A DNA stretch of 64,000 nucleotides from assembly GCA_964397565.1 (NCBI GenBank), contig CAYNJC010000018.1, forward strand, positions 23,135 through 87,134, in the 5' to 3' direction. The stretch's first letter is position 1. The number at the start of each line of letters is the position of its first letter. Under the pieces are notes generated by a model. It saw nothing but the letters and a program-made list of their open reading frames with translations. It did no database searches and had not been told where the DNA came from. The stretch is from JAPLST01 sp964397565 (GTDB lineage Bacteria; Auribacterota; UBA3054; JAPLST01). Below, piece after piece: positions 8,619 through 15,907 of the stretch. A program made the position numbers and the translations under genes.

Positions 8619-11600
8619 ATATCACTATGCATCGCTCGCTGCTTGTCTGTGCGCTCACTCTCGCTGCCGCTCTGCGTGCAGAGGATGTCTCTGTCACCCT
8701 GCCGTTCACACCGGATGACTGCGCCTTTACCCACACGCCCGCCGGCATACAACTGACGCTGCGCGCTGGTGTGCTCCCACCCGGGCCCGCAGGCGAACCA
8801 TGGCTGCCGGCGCGCGACGTGATGATCCTCGTGCCCAGCGGCGCGCGCGTCACCGCCCTCGAAGTCACGGCCGCGCAGGAGCGCATCATTCAGCGCGACA
8901 TTCTGCTCGCGCCGCGTCAGCCCGAAGCGCCGCTGAGCAAGGCCCGCCCGGCCTTCGTCCCCGCCGATCCCGCGATCTACGCCGGCGCCACGCCGCTGCC
9001 CGTCGCGCATGCCGAACTCACCGGCGTGCATACCATGCGCGGTTTTACCTATGCGTCGGTGCGCGTCTGGCCGTTGCGCTACACGCCCGCGCAGCGCACG
9101 CTAACGCTGACTGAAACCATCACGCTGCGCCTGTCCTGTGTGCGGCCGTATACACCCACAATCCTGCCTGCGGGCAGGGTTGTTAACAATCGACATTTTT
9201 TGTCGTTTGTGCGCGACCAGGTGGTCAATCCCGCCGCGCTTGACCTTGAAACCTATGCGCCGCGCCGCGCCGCGCTGGCCGGCCCTTCCAATGACTATCT
9301 CATTATCACCGCCAATGCCTTGACCGGCGCCTTTGCCACCCTCGCGCAGCAACGCACAACCTTCAGTGGCATGGCCTGCGCGATCGAGACGACTGAACGC
9401 ATCGCCGGCGCCTTTGCCGGCCGCGACCTGCAAGAAAAAATCCGCGCTTGCATCCAGTCCTATGTTCAAACCAAGGGCACGCTCTTCGTCGTCCTCGGCG
9501 GTGATGACACGATCGTGCCGGATCGCAACACGCATGTCTTCATCGGCGTTTACAACGAACCGGCCATGCCCACCGATTTGTACTACAGCGGACTCGACGG
9601 CACCTGGGATGACTGCAACACCAACAACATCTTTGGCGAAGCCGATGTGGACGGCAACAACGCTCACGATGAAGGCGATCTCGCGCCGGATGTCTTTGTC
9701 GGTCGCATTCCCGTCCGCACCGCAGCGCAGGCGCGCGACTACATTGACAAGGTGTGCGCCTTCGAGTCGCAGCCGCCCACCACCGTGGCTTTGCGCATGC
9801 TGGTCGGCGGCGTCAGCTTGTGGGACGCCTACAGCGGCAGCGACCGCCCGGTTGATGCGCTGAATGATGGCCTGCCACAATTCCAGGCACATGCGCCCGT
9901 CACGGACGCCGAAATGTGGGGCCGGCGCATGTATCGCGATGGTGTTCAGCCATTCTGGCAGGCCATGCCGCCGTGTTGTTTCTTCGACAGCATCACGTCA
10001 TGGGACGGCGGCACCGCCGGCGGCTATCCACTCTCCAAAGTCAATTTTGTTGCGCGGCTCAATGAGGGCTGGCAACTGTGTTCCTTTGACACCCATGGTA
10101 GTCCCGATGGCTGGTCACTCGAAAGCGATTGGTTCAGCGCCGCCGATGCCGCCGCGTTGACCAATGCCCCGCGCCTGATTTATACCATGGCCTGCAACAC
10201 CGGCGCCTTTGACACCGATGAGCCCTGCCTCAGCGAGGCCTTCCTGCGCAATCCCAAGGGCGCGCTCGTCTATCTCGGCTGCAGCCGCTATGGCTGGGGT
10301 GGCCCCGACGATCCACCCGCCAGCCCGGTCACCTTCGGCGGCAGCTCGAGCGCCTATGAAATGGAATTCCACCGCCAACTGTTTTCCGTGCGGCGCACGA
10401 CGCTGGGCGAGGCCTTCGCCTGGCACAAAGCCGCAAAAGCATCCGCTTGCGGCGATAATTATGCCTATCGCTGGGTGCAGTTCGGCCTCAACTTCCAAGG
10501 CGATCCCGCCCTCCGCCTGCCGCTCGATGTTGGTGTGCATTTCGACGGGCTCGATCCCGCAACGCCGCTCGATGCCACGCACGCGCCGGGTACCCAAACG
10601 CCGCTGGCGTTCTGGCTGAAAAACGAAGACTTGGTCACGCACGCGGCGACGGTGACGCTGGCGACCAGCACCGCCGCGATCACCCTGGATCCCACCACGC
10701 TGGTGTTCAGCGCGATTGCCGGCGGCGCACGGGTCAGTAATGCCGCGCCCGTCACGCTCAGCATCGCGTCAGATTGCGCGGCGGGCGCCGCTCAGCTTGC
10801 ACTGGTCTGCGCCAGTGGCGCCGGCGCGCGCACGGCCATGCTGGCGCTGGTGGTCGCGCCGCAACCGGCCGTCGGGCTAACTGATACTAATATAGTATTA
10901 GTTTGCCCGCCCGGCGCCTGCGTCACTGCCACACTCGCCCTCGCCAATGCCGGCAGCGCGCCACTCTCCTGGCAGTGCGCCGCCGGCAGCAATTATTGTT
11001 GGCGCGACTCACGTATGCCCGGCGGTCCGGCTTTCGCTTGGATTCCCGTCGCGCCCGACGCAACCCGCATCCTGGTGGGCGACGACGATGTCGCCGCGCC
11101 GGTCGCGCTCCCGCTGCCGTTCTATTTTTACGGCCGGCGCTGCACGAATGTCTACATCGGCTCGAACGGCGCACTCGGCTTTGCGCCCGGCTTTTTGGAT
11201 GGCAACAACCAGGCCCTGCCGTGCTTGCCGTTTAATGGCTTCGGTCCGATGCTCGCCCCGCTCTGGGATGACCTCGATCCTGGCAGTGCCGGCGCCATCT
11301 GGTTGCAATCGTCGAGCACCCAGCTTGTCGTCAGTTTCGTCGGCGTGCCGCGCCTTGATTACGCGGCCCAGCAACAAACCTTTCAGGCGGTGCTCGAGGC
11401 CGACGGCCGCATGCGCCTGCACTATCTCGACTTGCGCGGGAATCTCAGCAATGCGACCATTGGCGTGCAGGAAGCGCATGCCGGCCGCACGCTGCAAATC
11501 GCGTACAACACGCCGTATCTGACGAATGCTCTGGCGGTCGAACTTGCGCCGCCCGCGCTGCCCGCCTGGCTGGCGCTCGCGCAAACCCACGGCACGGTGG

Positions 11601-11827
11601 ACGCTGGATCCACCGCCACGCTGCAGCTCGTTGTCTGCGCGGCGGCGCTCACCAATGACTATGAGCACACGACCCTCTATCTCTGGCACAACGATGCGCA
11701 GCAGGCCAACTGCACGCCGCTCAGCGTGACCGTGGTGCTGCCCGAGCCAGCGGTAGTTGTGTGCCTCGGCTGGCTGATGGCCGGCGTGTGCGTCCGGCGG
11801 CGTGCAATCCGCAACAAATGTTACTAA
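8615..11827 (+). CDS. C25 (gingipain-like) cysteine peptidase with PEP-CTERM tail
   Basis: A 1070-residue exported protein. A signal peptide (MHRSLLVCALTLAAALRAE) is followed by a gingipain-type propeptide region, then a peptidase C25 domain. The catalytic His494 sits in DTHGSPDGW and Cys527 in MACNTGAF, the expected spacing and setting. After the catalytic part come Ig-like/beta-sandwich regions and a segment with YIGSNGALGF typical of bacterial cell-surface beta domains. The C-terminus has LPEPAVVV, a hydrophobic helix and RRRAIR, the PEP-CTERM tripartite sorting signal (PEP at about 1043-1045). The last codon TAC and stop TAA are the first bases of a dispersed repeat. It would be processed by an exosortase encoded elsewhere. 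Confidence 0.85.
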   Translation: MNITMHRSLLVCALTLAAALRAEDVSVTLPFTPDDCAFTHTPAGIQLTLRAGVLPPGPAGEPWLPARDVMILVPSGARVTALEVTAAQERIIQRDILLAPRQPEAPLSKARPAFVPADPAIYAGATPLPVAHAELTGVHTMRGFTYASVRVWPLRYTPAQRTLTLTETITLRLSCVRPYTPTILPAGRVVNNRHFLSFVRDQVVNPAALDLETYAPRRAALAGPSNDYLIITANALTGAFATLAQQRTTFSGMACAIETTERIAGAFAGRDLQEKIRACIQSYVQTKGTLFVVLGGDDTIVPDRNTHVFIGVYNEPAMPTDLYYSGLDGTWDDCNTNNIFGEADVDGNNAHDEGDLAPDVFVGRIPVRTAAQARDYIDKVCAFESQPPTTVALRMLVGGVSLWDAYSGSDRPVDALNDGLPQFQAHAPVTDAEMWGRRMYRDGVQPFWQAMPPCCFFDSITSWDGGTAGGYPLSKVNFVARLNEGWQLCSFDTHGSPDGWSLESDWFSAADAAALTNAPRLIYTMACNTGAFDTDEPCLSEAFLRNPKGALVYLGCSRYGWGGPDDPPASPVTFGGSSSAYEMEFHRQLFSVRRTTLGEAFAWHKAAKASACGDNYAYRWVQFGLNFQGDPALRLPLDVGVHFDGLDPATPLDATHAPGTQTPLAFWLKNEDLVTHAATVTLATSTAAITLDPTTLVFSAIAGGARVSNAAPVTLSIASDCAAGAAQLALVCASGAGARTAMLALVVAPQPAVGLTDTNIVLVCPPGACVTATLALANAGSAPLSWQCAAGSNYCWRDSRMPGGPAFAWIPVAPDATRILVGDDDVAAPVALPLPFYFYGRRCTNVYIGSNGALGFAPGFLDGNNQALPCLPFNGFGPMLAPLWDDLDPGSAGAIWLQSSSTQLVVSFVGVPRLDYAAQQQTFQAVLEADGRMRLHYLDLRGNLSNATIGVQEAHAGRTLQIAYNTPYLTNALAVELAPPALPAWLALAQTHGTVDAGSTATLQLVVCAAALTNDYEHTTLYLWHNDAQQANCTPLSVTVVLPEPAVVVCLGWLMAGVCVRRRAIRNKCY

Positions 11828-12005
11828 TGAAAGCACTTACTTGTTGTCATGCCAGTTGTGGCCGCGGGCGCCTGCTTGGAGCTGCTTGGAGTCCCGCCAA
11901 CGGCGTGGATCCCGTCAACGGCGCGGATGACCGCGGCTGCAGAAGCCGCCCTCACCGCGGGCGGCTACAAGGACGATGCAACGTGGAACGCGCTCTCATT
12001 AGTAG
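11822..12005 (+). repeat. TIR-bearing short dispersed element, copy 2 (with internal insertion)
   Basis: It begins TTACTAATGAAAGCACTTAC and ends CGCTCTCATTAGTA. The core is the same as in the 63.4-kb copy but is split by about 57 bp of a second repeat (TGCTTGGAGTCCCGCCAACGGCG). The left end supplies the stop codon of the C25 peptidase. Confidence 0.85.
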
Positions 12006-12177
12006 ATGGAGCATCGTGGCAGCAAAAGGAATGGCATGACAATCGCGACATTATTCGTCTGCGTAGATCTGGTGTGCCCTGCATATGCGCTCTTAAGGTG
12101 GTCAGCATCTCCTGCGCCGTGAGGGCGACGGCCAGGGCCGTCCACCGGCCTTCGATAGCCCGCGGCGATCATGGAGC

Positions 12178-12242
12178 CCTCCCCAACAGATACTGGTCCG
12201 CTCCTCCACCAGCCGCAGCCGCTTGCGCAGCAGGTCGCGCAT
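12178..12242 (-). pseudogene. possible IS110-like transposase fragment
   Basis: The minus strand reads MRDLLRKRLRLVEERTS, which resembles the helical RxLRDLLRxRxRLVxxRT segment of IS110/IS1111 transposases. Only about 20 codons are recognisable, with no flanking domains. This rests on motif memory alone and may be chance. Confidence 0.3.
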
Positions 12243-12360
12243 GGCGCGCCATGCGGGCAAACACGCCTAAGCCGCCGGACACGTGCCCCTGCGTGCCATC
12301 TGGCCCATGATCGTTTGCGGGCGCCCCATCATACCACATGCAGCCGCAGCGGGCCCTTGT

Positions 12361-12418
12361 AAAGGGCGTTCCGCGTTTGTCATGGTGCGCGCTACACCGC
12401 CCGCCGTGCGGCGGCTAC
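12361..12418 (+). repeat. GTAGCCGC/GCGGCTAC-bounded repeat module
   Basis: Contains GGGCGTTCCGCG and ends GTGCGGCGGCTAC, like the module at 19238-19297. It abuts the stop codon of the minus-strand metalloprotease gene. Confidence 0.5.
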
Positions 12419-12419
12419 A

Positions 12420-14909
12420 TTACTGAATGCTGAGCGGCGCGCTGGGCGCGGATACGTTGCCCAGCTCATCCGTCTGGTACACGCGCAACATGAGCGGGCG
12501 CGCTAACGTGGCCACCGCCTGCACCGGCAGCAAATTTGTGCATGCGCCGCCCTGCGGCTGCCACGCCAGATGTGCCGCCGCCCAGCCAGTATGCTCGTAG
12601 TATTCCACTACGATGCGGTGCACACCCGGGGCCAAGGCGAGCGTGCCCGGCTTGTCTTTGGCCTCGTGAATACCCCAGTAGTCAATCAGCAGCGCGTCAT
12701 CCACGAGCAATCTGCTGCCGTCATCGGTACCGAGGAAAAACGTGGCGGTGGTTGCGGACGGCAGTGACAGATAGCCGGTCCAGCGCACACTGAAATTATC
12801 GGGTGTCACAATGCCGCGCAGCGGTGTGCCGTCTTCAAATTCGAAGTTAATCACGCGATCCAGGCGATACATTACCGGATTTGTCCAGACTTCACTGTTG
12901 AAATACTCGCCGCGAAAGCCGGCCAGTGTCGGATCGAGCACAACATTCGTCACGCCCTGCTGACTGAGCCGCACGCTGGACAGTGCCAGCCATTCACCCG
13001 GCTGCGCTTCGCATTCCAACACGACCGTGGCACCCGGCTCGCCGGCCAACGTCAAGGTGACATCCGTCGCGGTGCCGGCCGCGCGGCGCATGGTCGGCGG
13101 CAAGGCCGCCGTGTCGACGGAGAGTGCAAACGGTCGCGAGGCCTGGCCTGCAGCCGTGCGCGCTATCAAGGTGTTCAGGCTTGAAACAGGATCATGGCCG
13201 ACGGTCACCCCGCTGAGCTGCACCCAGCCGGGGCCGCTGCGTTGGCCCAGCACGCGGCCCTTGTCGTCCAACACGCTGACCGGCGTGGCATGCCCGACAC
13301 CTTCGATGCGCACAACCGGCGCGGTGGTCGCCTGTTGCGGCTGCGAATAGCGCAACGTCGGCAAATCCGGCGCGCGCGGGTCTTTCTTCAAGACGGTGCT
13401 GACCATGGTCCACGGTGGCGTCATCAACACCCGCTCCTTTTCCGCCGCAAAGTCAAAGGCCAGATTGAAGGACACGCGCTGGCCGTCCAGCAGCGTCAGC
13501 GCCTGCGCACGATCTTCCGGAAACTCCTGCCCGCTGGTCACGCCGCGCACGCCCAGCCGCGCCGGCAGCGCCATCTCGACCACGACCCAGCCCGTCACAT
13601 CCGTGCTCCAGACATACTGCGCGCCCGGCCACGCCGTCAGCGTGTTGTGCAGCTCCACCTGCGGCACCTTGCCGTATGCGGCACGCCACAGATACGTGTC
13701 GCCGCCCACCCAGAAACCATTGTCGGCCGACGTGTCAATCTGCCCCTCCAGCGTAAATGCACGCGGGGCGCGCGCCACCACATACAGAGTTTCTTCATCC
13801 CAACAGGTGTACACCTGGCAAACTTCGCGCGCTTGGTTGGTGTTCGTCGCGGCGTACCAGCGGTACAGCAGCGGCGTATACTCCGCCTCGATCACGCCAT
13901 CCACCTGCGGCGCGCGCAGCGCATAGCCAAGCTGCGGCGCGATCGCCACGGTCGGCCACTGATCCACGCCATCCGGCATGCCGTCGCCATCCGTGTCAGT
14001 ATTGTGCGGGTCTGCGCCCAAGTAGATGTCCGCCGTGAACTCCTCAAGATCGCCCAACCCATCGCCATCCGTATCGGGATTCAGCGGATCAGTGCCGAAG
14101 CGGCGCTCGTCCATCGGCAAGGCCGCGTCATCGTCGGCCAAGCCGTCGCCATCCGAATCCAGCGCCAAAAGCTGACTGCCGGTCGCGCCGGGGATTTGCA
14201 GATACTTGCGGAAATTGCGCAAGGTACAGGCTTCCCAATCCCAATGCTGCCCGCCGGGATTGACGACCTGCCCCGGCTGCGCCTTCGGGCTCTCCGCACT
14301 ATCGGTGTACGGATGGCCCATCAGAAACTCATCGAAGCCCGCGCCGCCGGCAATCGCATAGTCAAGCGCGTGCTGGAATTCATGCACAAAAATCCACGCC
14401 GTGTCGAAACCCGTGTTGGTGTCCGCGGACGGGAATGAATTCATTTGCCCGCCCATGCCGGGACCGCCAAACGCCGCGCCGGTCTTGTCGAAAATCACAA
14501 AGCCGCCCAAATTGCCGAGCAGACCCCGGCCCGTCGTAAACACGCCGTCAAATTGATTGTTGACATAGCCGCGGCGCCGCAAGTCCGCCTCGATGTGCTC
14601 GTAGGTCCCGCCCTCATTGGACGGCGCAACCGTATCAATCGGCAGAAAGCTCATGGTCAGGTTCAACTCCCCGCGCGTGTTGCGGAAATAAAACGTACGA
14701 CCAATATTGATCGCGTTGACGATGCTCGCATATTCCGCATCACCCACGTAGTCGGGCGCGTTCGTCGCCCCGCGGTAGATCACCGCCAGCACGCGCAGAT
14801 CTTTGATGGGTTTGTCGTGGTCATGCGCCACCACGTCCGGCCGCGCGGCCATGAGACAGCTGCACAGTGCCACTACGGTCAGGCTGCCACGACGAATGAT
14901 TGTCTTCAT
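12420..14909 (-). CDS. secreted HExxH metalloprotease-like protein with calcium repeats and PA14 domain
   Basis: An 829-residue protein. It starts with a probable signal peptide (MKTIIRRGSLTVVALCSCLM). HEFQH (176-180), within FVHEFQHALDYA, is a zinc-protease signature; the third metal ligand is not identified. Residues about 251-320 are thrombospondin type-3-like calcium repeats (DSDGDGLADDD, DTDGDGLGDLEE, DTDGDGMPDG). After a beta-rich middle part comes a PA14 carbohydrate-binding-type domain (about 665-800; FRGEYFNSE, VRWTGYL, FFLGTDDGSRLLVDD). Probably an extracellular protease acting at surfaces or glycans. A promoter candidate is at 14951-14979. Confidence 0.8.
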   Translation of the reverse strand: MKTIIRRGSLTVVALCSCLMAARPDVVAHDHDKPIKDLRVLAVIYRGATNAPDYVGDAEYASIVNAINIGRTFYFRNTRGELNLTMSFLPIDTVAPSNEGGTYEHIEADLRRRGYVNNQFDGVFTTGRGLLGNLGGFVIFDKTGAAFGGPGMGGQMNSFPSADTNTGFDTAWIFVHEFQHALDYAIAGGAGFDEFLMGHPYTDSAESPKAQPGQVVNPGGQHWDWEACTLRNFRKYLQIPGATGSQLLALDSDGDGLADDDAALPMDERRFGTDPLNPDTDGDGLGDLEEFTADIYLGADPHNTDTDGDGMPDGVDQWPTVAIAPQLGYALRAPQVDGVIEAEYTPLLYRWYAATNTNQAREVCQVYTCWDEETLYVVARAPRAFTLEGQIDTSADNGFWVGGDTYLWRAAYGKVPQVELHNTLTAWPGAQYVWSTDVTGWVVVEMALPARLGVRGVTSGQEFPEDRAQALTLLDGQRVSFNLAFDFAAEKERVLMTPPWTMVSTVLKKDPRAPDLPTLRYSQPQQATTAPVVRIEGVGHATPVSVLDDKGRVLGQRSGPGWVQLSGVTVGHDPVSSLNTLIARTAAGQASRPFALSVDTAALPPTMRRAAGTATDVTLTLAGEPGATVVLECEAQPGEWLALSSVRLSQQGVTNVVLDPTLAGFRGEYFNSEVWTNPVMYRLDRVINFEFEDGTPLRGIVTPDNFSVRWTGYLSLPSATTATFFLGTDDGSRLLVDDALLIDYWGIHEAKDKPGTLALAPGVHRIVVEYYEHTGWAAAHLAWQPQGGACTNLLPVQAVATLARPLMLRVYQTDELGNVSAPSAPLSIQ

Positions 14910-14950
14910 AAACGCTCCTTGGTGTAATGAAATGGTTTCAGCATGAGTAT

Positions 14951-14979
14951 ATTATAGCAATCTTGCAACTAAAACACAA
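14951..14979 (-). promoter_or_regulatory. candidate sigma-70 promoter for metalloprotease gene
   Basis: The minus strand has TTGTGT (14974-14979), a 17-bp spacer and a perfect TATAAT (14951-14956), about 40 bp before ATG 14909. Confidence 0.6.
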
Positions 14980-15048
14980 CACGGCTGCTTATCAAACAAA
15001 AAAGCAGGCGCGCCCATCTTTCCAGCCATGGTGCGCCGCATACTTTGT

Positions 15049-15450
15049 TCAAGTCATGGCACGCAGTAACTCAGCCGGACTGCAGATGTGCACGGCCATG
15101 CGCGCGCTCACGGGATAGTGCTTGAGATTGCCCGTGACCAGTGCATCCGCGAGACCAGCCACGGCGGTTTCGAGAAACGGCATGTCATCCGCATCCGGCA
15201 GCGTTATCGGCAATGGTCTGGGCACAATCATCTCGCACTGTGCCCGCAAAAACTCACCCACTTCAGCGGCAAGGTTAGCGGCAATTGCAAGCCGCGGGCG
15301 GGCCATAACTTCCTCATACTCAAGTAACATGCGTTCATCCGCGATCAGCAGGAGCTCGCCTGCCAGCGCCAAGCGCACGACCGTGGCTGGCGTCCCGTGC
15401 GGCTGCAGCAGTCCGGAAATCAACACATTGGTGTCCAGAACGATTCTCAC
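15049..15450 (-). CDS. PIN-domain toxin (COG1569-like)
   Basis: A 133-residue PIN-domain protein. The acidic active site is visible as MRIVLDTNVLISG (Asp6), the middle Glu in LLEYEEVMARP, and DADDMPFLETAVAGLADALVTGN near the C-terminus. PIN proteins of this size are RNases that act as toxins of type II toxin-antitoxin pairs. Its ATG overlaps the stop of the Phd-type antitoxin gene by 4 bp, so the two are translationally coupled and share the promoter at 15765-15793. The RNA target cannot be predicted. Confidence 0.9.
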   Translation of the reverse strand: MRIVLDTNVLISGLLQPHGTPATVVRLALAGELLLIADERMLLEYEEVMARPRLAIAANLAAEVGEFLRAQCEMIVPRPLPITLPDADDMPFLETAVAGLADALVTGNLKHYPVSARMAVHICSPAELLRAMT

Positions 15451-15731
15451 CGCCGTGCCCGCCGCGCGGCCTTGATCTCGCGTGCGATCATGGCATCACT
15501 TACTTTGTGACGGCCATCCGCCAGCGCCTGACGATGAATGGCCTCCAGCGCGCGCAAGGCGCGCACTCGTTTCATGGTCGCCAACATCTCATCAACCGAA
15601 TCCGCGTTCACCGTCGTCATCACCGCAACCGGCTTGCCATTATTGGTAACCACAACATCCTTCTGACGGGCAATCCGCCGCCACACTTCCGCAGACCGGA
15701 TCCGGAATTCTTTGATGGGTATCAACGTCAT
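15447..15731 (-). CDS. Phd/YefM-type antitoxin
   Basis: A 94-residue protein with the Phd/YefM N-terminal DNA-binding fold: MTLIPIKEFRIRSAEVWRRI followed by VVVTNNGKPVAVM, the usual 'nGkpvAvl' hairpin. The basic C-terminal region (EIKAARRARR) is where such antitoxins grip the toxin. It precedes the PIN toxin by a 4-bp overlap and probably represses its own promoter, which has a palindrome in its spacer. Confidence 0.88.
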   Translation of the reverse strand: MTLIPIKEFRIRSAEVWRRIARQKDVVVTNNGKPVAVMTTVNADSVDEMLATMKRVRALRALEAIHRQALADGRHKVSDAMIAREIKAARRARR

Positions 15732-15764
15732 GGTGCATCCCTATGTGTTTTATTATTGCTTTTT

Positions 15765-15793
15765 AGTATACACTATAGTGATGGTGTTGTCAA
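15765..15793 (-). promoter_or_regulatory. toxin-antitoxin promoter with palindromic spacer (Phd/PIN)
   Basis: The minus strand has TTGACA (15788-15793), 17 bp, and TATACT (15765-15770). The spacer contains the perfect palindrome CACTATAGTG (15771-15780), a likely operator for the antitoxin. Confidence 0.75.
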
Positions 15794-15907
15794 CTGTCAT
15801 TTTCGCAACTGCCATCCGCTCATTGCTGCCGCTGGACATTCGCGCACGTTTCTTGTATTATCGTTCTTGCGTTAGTATGCCAATACTGTAACCACGTTTG
15901 ACTTGTT

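Larger units (their letters stand above)
12006..12419. other. intergenic region without an intact gene
   Basis: No complete gene is seen. The minus strand carries short stretches that read like decayed coding sequence (an IS110-like fragment at 12178-12242, and an ALTAQEMLTTLRAHM stretch near 12090-12140). The right edge (12361-12418) holds a GTAGCCGC/GCGGCTAC-type repeat module next to the metalloprotease stop codon. Confidence 0.5.
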
